Assembly (NCBI GenBank): GCA_938007995.1
Contig: CALLLW010000053.1
Location: 1 to 64,000, forward strand
Source: an uncultured Granulosicoccaceae bacterium
Lineage (GTDB): Bacteria > Pseudomonadota > Gammaproteobacteria > Granulosicoccales > Granulosicoccaceae
Length of the DNA stretch: 64,000 bases
Reading direction: 5' to 3'
Shown here piece by piece: positions 1 through 8,195 of this stretch; position 1 is the stretch's first letter; the number at the start of each line of letters is the position of its first letter. The notes under the pieces were generated by a model, which worked only from the letters and a program-made list of their open reading frames with translations, was not told the DNA's origin and did not search any database. The position numbers and the translations under genes are program-made.

Positions 1-1
1 C

Positions 2-103
2 GGACCCTTTGACATCGGGAAGCTGTTCAGTAAACATCCTGCTTACTGTCCCGACTGCTACCGACTGGAACGACCTTTGTCGGGTGGGATTTTCACCCAC
101 TGA
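2..103 (+). other. possible C-terminal end of an unidentified ORF cut by the left edge
   Basis: Frame 2 is open from the first base to a TGA at 101-103, giving 33 residues with a CPDC pair in the middle (PAYCPDCYRL). The start lies outside the window. I do not recognise the protein, and an open stretch this short can occur by chance. Confidence 0.18.
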
Positions 104-170
104 AGAGTGCGACCTTTCCACGGCGCACCGAATAAACCGGGCTAGTGCCAGCGTAGCAGTCAATGTGAGA

Positions 171-1304
171 TTACTTAAATGGATAAGTAATACTGAAAGC
201 ACCGAACTTCTCCCGGCCTTGCTGTTCCTCGATAAATTTACTGTTAGAGGTGAACTGAAACACGTACGCAAGCCTGCCAAGTTTCGCCACCGCTCCCATG
301 GCAAGGTTATTCCTGAAGTGCTCAAGCCCCGGTGATGGACTGTCGTTACTAAACGTGTTGCCGTCAATCAGTATATCGTTAGCGACAAGCCCTGCACTGA
401 CACCAAGATACAGAAAGAAATCATTTCGATCCGACAGAGAAAGCGAGTTTACCTGGCGATCACTTTGCAATGAAAATGTTGCGTGTGAGAAATCGAGACT
501 GGAACCCCAACGCACTGCCAGACTGGCTTCGGCATCAGATAAGAGATTACCTATACCTGCAGTTCCAAGCGCTAATACATCGAACCCAAGCCTGTTACCG
601 TAGAAACGATAAAGCTTTTGCACACGTCTTGCCTGCAGCCGAAAGACCGGTTCGTTGTCGAGCTGAAAATCCCACCCTTGCGGGAGTTCCGACCCAATCG
701 CTCTGTGTATAGCCGTTTGTGACTGCTCACCCAGTGCTGCAGGGCCAACCAACCCTAAAAACAAAGCCAGCTGATCAGATACGTTTGTGTCCCATGAGTA
801 AAGTTGAGTTTCTAACGCCACAAGGCCGGCATACGGGAGGTCATCGGGTTGAAATTCTTCAGAGGTGATGTCCTGCGGGGTTTGCAGTGTTTGAAATAGC
901 ATGTAGGCAACACCATGCACTCTGTCTGGAATAGACTGGATGTAGAGGTCTTTTGTCAGGCGATCCACAATCCCGGGAATTTGCCCTTCAAAAGACAGAA
1001 ATGGCCCCTTGCCGTAGGTGAATCCTGTGCCATTGGTAAACCCGTCGTCATCACCGACAAAAAAATCATTCTCAAAGGTGAAGGTAACAAACTTGAAGGG
1101 GGTATCTTTTGCGACTCCGAACACCGTTGATCCGGCAATCTCATCATCTGGCTGCTGCTGCGCGTAGCCACCAACACTTAGAAAGCAGCAAAGCACAACA
1201 CAAAATACTACTACGCAGGTTTTGGGTTTGAACCGTAAACCGGATGGTTTCTGCTTCAGCCTGTTTCCACTCGGTTCACCATATAACAGCTCAGTGTGAA
1301 TCAT
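171..1304 (-). CDS. LpxR-like lipid A deacylase family outer membrane protein (DUF2219)
   Basis: This 377-residue protein has a basic N-terminal stretch and then a hydrophobic signal segment (about residues 29-48) ending near GYAQQQ, so it is exported. The mature part opens with the LpxR-family hallmark FTFENDFFVGDDDGFTNG followed by a YGKG segment, and ends in an aromatic residue pattern (SITYPFK) typical of beta-barrel outer membrane proteins. LpxR removes the 3'-acyloxyacyl group of lipid A in the outer membrane. Family length is usually about 300-350 residues, so the N-terminus is slightly long, but I see no better start between Met1 and the signal peptide. It stands alone, transcribed leftward. 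Family membership is fairly clear; actual deacylase activity is inferred, since many DUF2219 proteins are uncharacterised. Confidence 0.8.
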   Translation of the reverse strand: MIHTELLYGEPSGNRLKQKPSGLRFKPKTCVVVFCVVLCCFLSVGGYAQQQPDDEIAGSTVFGVAKDTPFKFVTFTFENDFFVGDDDGFTNGTGFTYGKGPFLSFEGQIPGIVDRLTKDLYIQSIPDRVHGVAYMLFQTLQTPQDITSEEFQPDDLPYAGLVALETQLYSWDTNVSDQLALFLGLVGPAALGEQSQTAIHRAIGSELPQGWDFQLDNEPVFRLQARRVQKLYRFYGNRLGFDVLALGTAGIGNLLSDAEASLAVRWGSSLDFSHATFSLQSDRQVNSLSLSDRNDFFLYLGVSAGLVANDILIDGNTFSNDSPSPGLEHFRNNLAMGAVAKLGRLAYVFQFTSNSKFIEEQQGREKFGAFSITYPFK

Positions 1305-1694
1305 ATAGATAGATAACCTGATGGTTGCAGCGCAAAATTCGCTCGGATTAGAGCGTTGTGATGCGCCCTCTATTTGCTCATATCCAACCTGTAAATTGCG
1401 CTGTTACGTAGAGACAGATCGACTCGGGTGCTCACTCCTGAACTTTTGCAACACACAGTTAACCAGGTTTGTAATTAACAGGTAGAGCATGGTTTGCTCC
1501 TGACCCTTACACCATTAACGCAACACGACTCCTTGTTGAAGTATCGCATCACTCAGTAGAGCGTCGCAATTTTTTCTCAGTCTAAAAAACAACAAAAGAA
1601 CAGAATTTAGTATTCTCACCCGGCAGACAATGGCCAGCTTATGCACTGCTTCGATAATCGATTCAACCGGGTTGCCCTGCAGATACCTGACCGA
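1305..1694. other. intergenic region without a recognisable gene
   Basis: About 390 bases between the LpxR-like gene and the 3' end of the YHS gene. I see no ORF with coding character, no convincing hairpin terminator and no RNA gene. It must hold the promoter of the leftward LpxR-like gene. Confidence 0.4.
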
Positions 1695-2309
1695 TTACTT
1701 CAATTTCTGCCATTCAGCATCTGCCGCGGCTTTGTATGTTTTCCAGTTGCCATCAAGCCAACGCTTTCTGCCACGGCCAGCAAAGTAAAGGTAAAGCTGG
1801 CTCTCAAAGATTTCCCAATGAGTACCATCGGTTTTGACAAGCCCGTTGCCGATGCTCAGTGCATTGGCACAAAAGCCATTATAGGCTGGTGCGAAATCGT
1901 CAGGACTGGCTGCAAAGCGCTCAGCGGATTCTTTTGACGCAAAGTGCCAGTTAGCGCCCTTGTATTCCACAGTAAATGTTTCGACCCCGCCGATTGCTTT
2001 CTGCTGTGGTTGACGTGCCAGCGAATGATAAGCCACCGCGTCATGCCCACCAATTGCAACACCACCGGAACTCGACTTTGAGACCGGCTCTGCTGCTGCT
2101 AAGTCTGTAATTAACCAGGGCGAAGCGGCTACTGCAAGAATAAAGGTGCGTCTTGCCCGCTCCACTGCCAGAGAGTCCCTGGATAGAGAGTCCCTGGATA
2201 GAGAGTCTATGGGTAGCTGGTCCATAGATGGACCTGGACCGGCAGAACTTTTAGCGCTACTACTGCAAGCTTGAACAAGCTGTTTTTCGCCGGGCTTTCG
2301 ATTTGACAT
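1695..2309 (-). CDS. exported YHS domain-containing protein
   Basis: This 204-residue protein matches the single-domain exported YHS family. About residues 80-204 contain IGGHDAVAYHS, a central YKGANWHFAS stretch, a region aligning with the usual YGGYCA motif (here YNGFCANALSIGNG), and a C-terminal WQKLK. YHS domains are thought to bind metal and often sit in copper or other heavy-metal proteins. An ARRTFIL stretch followed by a hydrophobic run (residues 53-72) looks like a late Tat-type or Sec signal preceded by an unusual 50-residue extension that contains an in-frame repeat (DSLSRDSLSRDSL). The ATG at 2309 has AGGT eight bases upstream. The real translation start could be further in, which would shorten the extension. 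Function beyond the domain is unknown. Confidence 0.75.
   Translation of the reverse strand: MSNRKPGEKQLVQACSSSAKSSAGPGPSMDQLPIDSLSRDSLSRDSLAVERARRTFILAVAASPWLITDLAAAEPVSKSSSGGVAIGGHDAVAYHSLARQPQQKAIGGVETFTVEYKGANWHFASKESAERFAASPDDFAPAYNGFCANALSIGNGLVKTDGTHWEIFESQLYLYFAGRGRKRWLDGNWKTYKAAADAEWQKLK
2170..2214. repeat. three tandem 15-bp units inside the YHS gene
   Basis: Two exact copies of AGAGAGTCCCTGGAT (2170-2184 and 2185-2199) are followed by a third, diverged copy (2200-2214). Fifteen bases keep the frame, adding a five-residue unit each time to the N-terminal extension of the YHS protein. Confidence 0.85.
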
Positions 2310-2537
2310 GGATGGACCTCATAAAAAAAAAACTGGAATAATGCACAACACTTGAAGTGCCTGCCTACTGAACCCTATAACATGCCATTGTTTAATGAAC
2401 GGTCGGGGCGACGGCTTATTACAGTTAATGCGAGTAATGCAACTAAAATACAAACTATCACTGACATAACATGAGTTCCCAAAGAACAAAAGCACCGGAA
2501 CAAAAACACCAGAACAAAATTATTAGCTTTACAGCAA

Positions 2538-3008
2538 TCATAAGACTGACCGTGCCTTCAAATCAGAGTCCTTGTTTACAATGCGTGGGGCACCTCGCCA
2601 TAGAATACGCGCCAGGTACATTCCGGCAAACATTGCAACAACGAATAAAAATACAGAGCTGGGAGATGCAGACAAAGCAGCAAAAGCCGGCCCGGGACAC
2701 AGTCCAACAAGACCCCAACCTACACCAAACATAGCGCTCCCAAGAAAAAGCCTGGTGTCCAACTTCACCTTGACTGTTCGCGAAAAGCCAGATGCGAACA
2801 AAGGCTTTTGTTTTTTAAACAATAGTTGATAGCCGATACTTGTAACCAGCACTGCACCGATCATGACAAATGCCAGAGAGGCGTCCCATTCACCAGACAC
2901 ATCAAGAAATCCGATGACCTTCACCGGATTAATCATCCCGGAGACAATTAACCCGAAGCTAAAAAGCAAGCCGATAAAGAATACACTGACATACTTCATT
3001 TCAGACAC
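2538..3008 (-). CDS. YeeE/YedE-family transporter half, second component (DUF6691)
   Basis: A 156-residue membrane protein with about four hydrophobic segments. It carries FSFGLIVSGMINPVKVIGFLD near the N-terminus and GVGWGLVGLCPGPA in the second half. The GLCPGPA cysteine is the conserved feature of YeeE/YedE (sulfur transport) half-transporters such as PmpB, proposed to move thiosulfate or persulfidic sulfur across the inner membrane. It overlaps the upstream partner gene by eight bases (3001-3008), which indicates translational coupling. With the ArsR-type gene in front, the three genes form a compact operon read leftward. Substrate is inferred from the family. Confidence 0.85.
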   Translation of the reverse strand: MSEMKYVSVFFIGLLFSFGLIVSGMINPVKVIGFLDVSGEWDASLAFVMIGAVLVTSIGYQLLFKKQKPLFASGFSRTVKVKLDTRLFLGSAMFGVGWGLVGLCPGPAFAALSASPSSVFLFVVAMFAGMYLARILWRGAPRIVNKDSDLKARSVL

Positions 3009-3420
3009 TCAACACGTGGCGAATTACATAGACAGTGATAATTGCCGACACCATGAACACTCCGGTTGCGACCAGAGACCGCATTGAAAATCTGGATATT
3101 CCACAGACTCCATGACCTGATGTACAACCGTTACCGGTTACTGTTCCAAATCCAACCAGAAAACCACTGACCACCAGCAGTAGTACATTAGGTGTGATTT
3201 CTATTTCGGGTGGGTCTGCGCTTATTGCAATCATCACTAATGGCCCTGCAAGTACACCCGCAAGAAAAACGAATCGCCAGCGCCAGTCAAGCGACACAGG
3301 GGGCAGAAGTTTACTGGCAATACCGCTTATACCCATGATGCTGCCCTGAGTCGCCATTAACAGCACTGCTGCTAACCCGATCATCAGCCCGCCCAGCAAG
3401 GCCATTATAAAATCGTGCAT
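3001..3420 (-). CDS. YeeE/YedE-family transporter half, first component
   Basis: A 139-residue membrane protein with four to five hydrophobic stretches. It has the family motifs GSIMGISGIA near residue 27 and GFGTVTGNGCTSGHGVCGISRFS near the C-terminus. The cysteine in GNGCTSGHG is the conserved sulfur-handling residue of this family. I place the start at the ATG at 3420, eight bases after the stop of the regulator gene, rather than the in-frame start at 3456, which would overlap the regulator. GGGTAA upstream can serve as a weak ribosome binding site. It is expected to pair with the downstream DUF6691 half to make a complete PmpAB-like inner membrane pore for reduced sulfur. Confidence 0.85.
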   Translation of the reverse strand: MHDFIMALLGGLMIGLAAVLLMATQGSIMGISGIASKLLPPVSLDWRWRFVFLAGVLAGPLVMIAISADPPEIEITPNVLLLVVSGFLVGFGTVTGNGCTSGHGVCGISRFSMRSLVATGVFMVSAIITVYVIRHVLSV

Positions 3421-3427
3421 GATTGTG

Positions 3428-3715
3428 TTACCCGGGTTCCTGACAGTAGGTGGCATAAAGAAAAGCCATCAGCTTCTTCACTTTTTTGTCATCTATAGAA
3501 TAATAAATAGTTTGCCCGTCGCGTCGGGAAGCAATAAGGCCTTCACGCCGCAGAAGAGCGAGCTGCTGCGACATGGCAGGTGCTTTCATACCTACCACCT
3601 CACACAACTCACCGACACTCAGCTCTGCTTCAACGAGATGACAAAGAATCAGCAGTCGATTGGGCGCCGACAATAGCTTCAATAGCTCGCTGACACGCTC
3701 TGCCTGTTTTTGCAT
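3428..3715 (-). CDS. ArsR-family regulator, BigR/SqrR-like persulfide sensor
   Basis: A winged-helix repressor of 95 residues. The recognition region is VGELCEVVGMKAPAMSQQLALLRREGLI, followed by the wing RRDGQTIYYSID. Cysteines lie at 25 (LILCHL), 38 (GELCEV) and 91 (ATYCQE). Cys25 and Cys91 sit where the BigR/SqrR group has the dithiol pair that forms a sulfur link in the presence of persulfide and releases DNA. Position in front of two YeeE/YedE genes fits that role. An in-frame ATG at 3730 would add five residues, but it lies inside a palindrome that looks like the operator and has no ribosome binding site, so I prefer the ATG at 3715. Persulfide sensing is inferred from the cysteine pattern and neighbours. 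Confidence 0.82.
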   Translation of the reverse strand: MQKQAERVSELLKLLSAPNRLLILCHLVEAELSVGELCEVVGMKAPAMSQQLALLRREGLIASRRDGQTIYYSIDDKKVKKLMAFLYATYCQEPG

Positions 3716-3724
3716 TCGCTTAAT

Positions 3725-3748
3725 TTGCATAATTCATAATATATGCAA
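3725..3748. promoter_or_regulatory. palindromic operator candidate for the ArsR-type regulator
   Basis: TTGCATA and its exact inverse TATGCAA are separated by ten AT-rich bases, immediately upstream of the proposed regulator start. AT-rich dyads of this size are typical operators of BigR/SqrR regulators and would give autoregulation of the whole three-gene operon. Confidence 0.55.
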
Positions 3749-3970
3749 CTATCAAAACAAGTAAAGCGATGACTTAAAATTAATGTGAACTCGCTGTCCG
3801 GATGCTGCTGATGTGAAGGATGGTCTTCAGAAGAATTGCTTCGACAGAGTTACCGCGTATCGAGCAGGATAATCTGGCAGGTCAGGTTATCTGGCAGATG
3901 GGATAATACAGTGTGGTAGCTGCTAAAGGTCTGGTTGTTGGGGTGGCAGTAAAATTAGAGAGCTAACGCG

Positions 3971-4004
3971 CAAAAAAAAAGCGAGGATGCCTTTCAGCAT
4001 CCTC
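3971..4004 (-). terminator. rho-independent terminator of the fasciclin gene
   Basis: Read leftward, an 8-bp stem (GAGGATGC with GCATCCTC, six-base loop; 3983-4004) is followed by a run of T residues complementary to the nine A's at 3972-3980. It lies 28 bases after the stop codon of the fasciclin gene. The rest of the 3749-3970 interval shows no gene. Confidence 0.85.
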
Positions 4005-4031
4005 ACCTCGGCAGAGCATGGAACTTACTTA

Positions 4032-4538
4032 TTATGAGGCGGGCCAGCTTGTTGGCAGTATCACTTCATCTACCACATGAATCACACCGTTTGCGGCTTC
4101 GATGTCTGCTTCTGTGACCGTCGCGGTCTTGATGACCACTCCGTCAGAGACGTCCACATCCAGTGCGCTTCCTGCCAGGTTCTCTACTGTGCCGGTATCC
4201 TCGGTGATGTCCTCGGAGAGTATCTTGCCCGGTACCACGTGGTAGCTCAGGAGCTCGACAAGCATATCCTTGTTCTCAGGTAACAACAGCTCTTCTACCT
4301 GTCCCTCTGGCAGAGCTGCGAACGCGTCATCACTGGGGGCGAACACAGTGAACGGGCCATCGCCTTTGAGCGTGTCGTCCAGATCCGCCGCTTCAATGGC
4401 AGCGACCAGGGTTGAAAATGATCCAGCACTCTCCGCAGTATCGATGATGTCCTTTTTCAATTTACCAGCATGCGCAGAGCCTGCCATGATCGCTGTAGAC
4501 AAACCCAGTGCTGTTGCGATACCAAGTAGTTTCTTCAT
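4032..4538 (-). CDS. secreted fasciclin (FAS1) domain protein
   Basis: A 168-residue protein with a clear Sec signal peptide ([20 protein letters not shown], cleavage after SAHA) and one FAS1 domain filling the rest. Visible FAS1 motifs are [15 protein letters not shown] (H1) and [10 protein letters not shown], and the C-terminal [13 protein letters not shown] (H2). FAS1 proteins act in adhesion or polysaccharide binding at the cell surface or periplasm. I chose the ATG at 4538 because GGAG lies about nine bases upstream; an in-frame GTG at 4553 would overlap that site. It is a single-gene unit with its own terminator, divergent from the Do-type protease gene. Confidence 0.9.
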   Translation of the reverse strand: MKKLLGIATALGLSTAIMAGSAHAGKLKKDIIDTAESAGSFSTLVAAIEAADLDDTLKGDGPFTVFAPSDDAFAALPEGQVEELLLPENKDMLVELLSYHVVPGKILSEDITEDTGTVENLAGSALDVDVSDGVVIKTATVTEADIEAANGVIHVVDEVILPTSWPAS

Positions 4539-4822
4539 TCTATATTTCTCCACGATTAAGGAAAGTTAAGTTGCCGCCAGTTGCCTGGCCGCACTACAAA
4601 GCTGGGAATGAAAGCGCATTTAAAAAGCAGAAAATAATTGATCAATGCTTCGGAATTCTCGAAGAATCGTCTTTTTGTTTTTCACCGCCACCGTCACATG
4701 CAGATTACAGTCGCTGCCAAATATTTTGATATGCGGTATTGAATTCCGGAGACGCGCCACTATTGGATGCTCTGGCACACGAATGCCACGCCTTACTTTC
4801 AAACTCGAATGGAGAATCTTTT

Positions 4823-6304
4823 ATGTCTGTCATCACTTTAAAAGACCGAACTCTTTCCAGGCTGATGGTTCGATCTGGCGCACTACAGCAATCTGTTGCG
4901 CACGCAAAATATGTTAGAGCTCGATACTCGAAAAAAGCGGCAGAGCTCGCAGCCACACTTGTCATCTGTTGCTTCACACTTTTGGCAACCACAACCCACG
5001 CTTTCGAAGCACCGGACTACGAAAAGCTTGTCAGTGAACAGGGAAAAGCCGTTGTTAAAGTCACTGTGACCGGACGCTCTGGCCCGGTTGAATTCAACAA
5101 TCAGTTACCAAACCTGCCACCGCAGTTTCGCTACTTCTTTGAAAATCTACCAGAGCAGCGGCCTCAACCAACTTCAGGTTTCGGCTCAGGCTTTATCATT
5201 TCAGAAGATGGATACATTGTTACCAACGCCCACGTGGTCGACAATGCCGATGAAGTGCTCATACAACTGACAGACAGGAGCGAGTACATCGCAGAAATCG
5301 TTGGCAGTGATGAACGCAGTGACATCGCCTTACTAAAAATCGAGGCAAGCGGTCTACCCACAGTCACCATTGGAGACTCTAACGATATCAATGTCGGCCA
5401 GTGGGTACTGGCAATCGGATCGCCGTTTGGTTTCGAATATACCGCAACCCAGGGGATTATTTCAGCGGTGTCGCGCAGCCTGCCAAACGAAAACTATGTG
5501 CCGTTCATCCAAACCGATGCAGCGGTCAATCCGGGTAACTCTGGCGGCCCATTGTTTAATACAGACGGTGAAGTCATCGGTGTGAATGCACAGATCTACT
5601 CGCGTTCCGGCGGGTTTATGGGCCTTTCATTCGCGATCCCTGTCAATGTGGCGATGTCAGTCGTGGATCAGTTGAAAACCAACGGTTACGTCAGCCGCGG
5701 CTGGCTGGGTGTGACGATTCAAAATGTTGATCAGGCACTGGCAGAATCCTTTGGACTGGATCGCCCGCGTGGCGCATTGGTTGCCAGTGTCACCAACAAC
5801 AGTCCGGCTGCCGCTGCGGGCGTGCAAACCGGTGACGTTATTCTTTCTTTTAACGGCACACCGGTGAGCAAATCTTCCGAACTGCCACCGCTGGTTGGAC
5901 TTGTACCGGTCGGTGACGAAGCAGAGCTGGAAGTACAGAGACAGAACAAAACCATCACCCTCAATGTCACGATTGCTGAACTGGATGATGGTGAGAGAGT
6001 GGCGGGCGCACCGGGCAATAACAGCAGCAATAGCGGTCTTGGAATAGTGGCAGGTGAACTCACAGCTTCACAGAAAGAATCCACTGGCGGCATCGGCGTT
6101 TTAATACAGCAGGTACAACCGGGTGGCGCAGCTGCAGAGGCGGGTATGCGCAGCGGTGATGTATTGGTATCGCTGAACCAAACGGATGTTGAGTCTGTGT
6201 CACAACTCAGTGAGTTGGTCAAAGAGACGCCACGCGACAGGCCGGTACCCGTGCTGATACAAAGAAATAATCAGCCTTTGTTTTCAGCGCTAACGCTTCA
6301 ATAA
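4823..6304 (+). CDS. Do-family periplasmic serine endopeptidase (DegP/DegQ/MucD type)
   Basis: A 493-residue HtrA-type protease. The N-terminus has an unusually long basic stretch before the hydrophobic signal segment (about residues 40-60, ending TTTHAFEA). The trypsin-like domain carries the triad His137 (TNAHVV), Asp167 (SDIALLK) and Ser240 (GNSGGP). Two PDZ domains follow: one begins near SRGWLGVTIQNV and the second near GIGVLIQQVQPGG. It degrades or refolds damaged envelope proteins. The ATG at 4823 has GGAGA eight bases upstream; further upstream in-frame codons lack such a site. It is a single gene followed by a stem-loop. Without a comparison I cannot choose between the DegP, DegQ and MucD names. 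Confidence 0.93.
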   Translation: MSVITLKDRTLSRLMVRSGALQQSVAHAKYVRARYSKKAAELAATLVICCFTLLATTTHAFEAPDYEKLVSEQGKAVVKVTVTGRSGPVEFNNQLPNLPPQFRYFFENLPEQRPQPTSGFGSGFIISEDGYIVTNAHVVDNADEVLIQLTDRSEYIAEIVGSDERSDIALLKIEASGLPTVTIGDSNDINVGQWVLAIGSPFGFEYTATQGIISAVSRSLPNENYVPFIQTDAAVNPGNSGGPLFNTDGEVIGVNAQIYSRSGGFMGLSFAIPVNVAMSVVDQLKTNGYVSRGWLGVTIQNVDQALAESFGLDRPRGALVASVTNNSPAAAAGVQTGDVILSFNGTPVSKSSELPPLVGLVPVGDEAELEVQRQNKTITLNVTIAELDDGERVAGAPGNNSSNSGLGIVAGELTASQKESTGGIGVLIQQVQPGGAAAEAGMRSGDVLVSLNQTDVESVSQLSELVKETPRDRPVPVLIQRNNQPLFSALTLQ

Positions 6305-6318
6305 GCTAACCAGCTTGC

Positions 6319-6346
6319 GGCTCGGGAACGATCTGTTTCCCGGGCC
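6319..6346 (+). terminator. stem-loop after the Do-type protease gene
   Basis: GGCTCGGGAA and TTCCCGGGCC can form a 10-bp stem with one wobble pair and an eight-base loop, 15 bases after the stop codon. There is no T-run after it, so it may be a weak terminator or an RNA-stabilising hairpin. Confidence 0.45.
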
Positions 6347-6417
6347 CTATTGCCATACGGACATCTTTAATATGTCGTAATAGTTTTTCAACGCCCGATT
6401 TACCAGCGATCATTCTC

Positions 6418-7314
6418 ATGCGTCATATCAACTACAACCACTTATTTTATTTTTGGAACGTTGCAGATACAGGTTCAATATCTGCTGCTTCCAGGCGACT
6501 TTACCTGACACCACAAACCATCAGTACGCAAATAAAACTGCTGGAAGAGTCCACCGACACACCACTGTTCCAAAAGTCAGGCAGGAGTTTAGTTCTTACT
6601 GACCAAGGCACGGTCGTCAAAGAATTTGCCGATAGAATCTTTTCATTGGGTGGTGAACTTTCAATCCTTATGCGAGGAGAAGAAAATCAGCACCGCTCAT
6701 ATCTGAACGTCGGTATCGTTGAAACCTTACCAAAGATCGCCGTGGAACAGATGTTGGAACCGGCGTTTGACGCTACAGTTCGATTGAACTGCTATGAGGG
6801 AGTTTTGCCAGAGCTGATTCTGAAACTTAAGAATCACGAACTCGATCTGATACTGTCTGACCAAACGTTAGAGGCGGACGATACGTCAACTATACACACT
6901 CATGCACTGGGTCAAAGTAAACTGGGATTGTTTGCACCTGCACTGTTGTGGAAGAAATATGCGAAACGCAGCCCAAAGGATCTCAACGATATACCGGTTA
7001 TCCTTCCTGCCCCGTCAAGTCCCTTAAGACGTGCCGGAGAAGACTGGTTTCTTGAACATAACATTACACCGCACATAGTCGCCGAATGCAGCGACAGCGG
7101 TTTAGCAAAAGCCATGGCTGCAGCGGGCCGTGGCATGGTGATAGCACCACTGAACATTCGTGCAGAAATCCAAAAATCTACCGACTGTAAGTTGCTACTC
7201 GAGCTTGATAATTTCTACGAACGTTACTACGCCATAACGCTTGATAAGAAAATCGTGCATCCGGTTATAAGCGCAATCGCTGACTCGACCCGAACAGCAC
7301 TGGCTCTTAACTGA
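6418..7314 (+). CDS. nhaR: LysR-family transcriptional activator NhaR
   Basis: A 298-residue LysR-type regulator. The N-terminus HINYNHLFYFWNVADTGSIS and the recognition region YLTPQTISTQIKLLEE are characteristic of NhaR, which activates the Na+/H+ antiporter gene nhaA in response to sodium and also acts on biofilm genes in enteric bacteria. The rest is the LysR effector-binding domain. Directly downstream, in the same direction, lies a remnant of nhaA, which supports the identification and suggests the regulator has lost its neighbouring target. The ATG at 6418 has no strong ribosome binding site. Confidence 0.88.
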   Translation: MRHINYNHLFYFWNVADTGSISAASRRLYLTPQTISTQIKLLEESTDTPLFQKSGRSLVLTDQGTVVKEFADRIFSLGGELSILMRGEENQHRSYLNVGIVETLPKIAVEQMLEPAFDATVRLNCYEGVLPELILKLKNHELDLILSDQTLEADDTSTIHTHALGQSKLGLFAPALLWKKYAKRSPKDLNDIPVILPAPSSPLRRAGEDWFLEHNITPHIVAECSDSGLAKAMAAAGRGMVIAPLNIRAEIQKSTDCKLLLELDNFYERYYAITLDKKIVHPVISAIADSTRTALALN

Positions 7315-7444
7315 CTCACTCACGTATAGTTATATTTATTGAACCCGGAGTAACATATTACAAATAGCGCACTGGATACCAGCCCGACCATAAGGCAGAG
7401 AGCAGGCAGAGAGCAGCCAGAGAGCACCCCGAGCACTCGCAGAT

Positions 7445-7791
7445 TTCATGAAACTGGAATCAGCCGACGACGTTTTACTGTTTATCACCGCAATCATCAG
7501 TACCTGCAGCTATACTTTTTATTTAATCACGGAGCCCGGGTAGCTATTGACAGCTGGGCAATTCCGGTCGCAACGGATATTGCTATGGCTCTGCTGAGTG
7601 TGTTCGGCAGTCGAGTCCCGATCGGTCTCAAGGTATTACTGTTAACACTTGCCATCCTTGACGATCTGGCAGCAATAGTCATCAACGCGATCTTCTACTC
7701 AGGCGACCTGTCATTTACCGCATTGGATACAGGTGCGGCAGATCAAGATATTGCACACCCAAATGCAGCAGAAAAGAGCCAGGCAATATAG
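7445..7791 (+). pseudogene. nhaA: degraded nhaA (Na+/H+ antiporter) remnant
   Basis: Two pieces of NhaA can be read in different frames. The first (from 7445) reads FMKLESADDVLLFITAIIS, matching the extreme N-terminus of NhaA, and its frame ends at a TAG at 7541. The second is readable in frame from about 7513 and contains YFLFNHGARVAIDSWAIP, then ATDIAMALLSVFGSRVP, then AILDDLAAIVINAIFYSGDL, which match the central WAIPxATDIAFALG and LAIxDDL core. About 80-100 residues between the pieces are missing, as is the whole C-terminal half. The piece ends at a stop at 7789-7791. At most about 90 of some 390-430 residues survive, so no working antiporter can be made. Confidence 0.85.
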
Positions 7792-7819
7792 CGCCCCATA
7801 GAGTAAGCCCTATCACCTG

Positions 7820-7848
7820 CCTGCGAGTTGCCATACTCGCAGGCTTTT
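7820..7848 (+). terminator. rho-independent terminator after the nhaA remnant
   Basis: CCTGCGAGT pairs with ACTCGCAGG (9 bp, six-base loop), followed by CTTTTC. A second outer pairing of AAGCCC with GGGCTT encloses it. It is likely the original nhaA or nhaR-nhaA terminator. It also faces the convergent antiterminator gene. Confidence 0.7.
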
Positions 7849-7907
7849 CGGGCTTGAGTATAAACACGTGCAATGATCCGGGTGAAACAAAACCACATCA
7901 TTCCACA

Positions 7908-8156
7908 CTATGTGAACACCACTTCTTCAAAATGCGGATTATCAACAAGCACTGTCAGCCGCGTAACATCGTCAAGTACAATGAGCTGCCGGTTGTTGTC
8001 ATCAAGTAGCAACTCAATGCACTCCTGATTTGCAGAATTTCTTTTGGTATCGCACGCCACACCCCTCAATGGTTCTTCAGATTTTAAAATCAACCTGACC
8101 GGATAAGCGAACATACACGCAATTTCAATGTAATCGTACTGACTACAGCTAATCAC
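7908..8156 (-). CDS. rof: Rho-binding antiterminator (Rof/YaeO family)
   Basis: An 82-residue protein with the Rof pattern: ISCSQYDYIEIACMFAYPV at the N-terminus, then a small beta-barrel with ECIELLLDDNNRQLIVLDDVTRL, and the C-terminal NPHFEEVVF. Rof binds the primary RNA site of the transcription terminator Rho and blocks termination. The start is a GTG at 8156 with GAAGAA a few bases upstream. It is a single leftward gene between the nhaA remnant and the hydroxyacid dehydrogenase; neither neighbour suggests a functional link. Confidence 0.8.
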   Translation of the reverse strand: MISCSQYDYIEIACMFAYPVRLILKSEEPLRGVACDTKRNSANQECIELLLDDNNRQLIVLDDVTRLTVLVDNPHFEEVVFT

Positions 8157-8195
8157 TTCTTCGCACTGGTGGTTAAATTCAATTTGCTACTGCCA

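Noticed and set aside
9-335. Rightward 108-residue ORF at the left edge
   Set aside because: It runs antisense into the LpxR-like gene and has no coding signature of its own.
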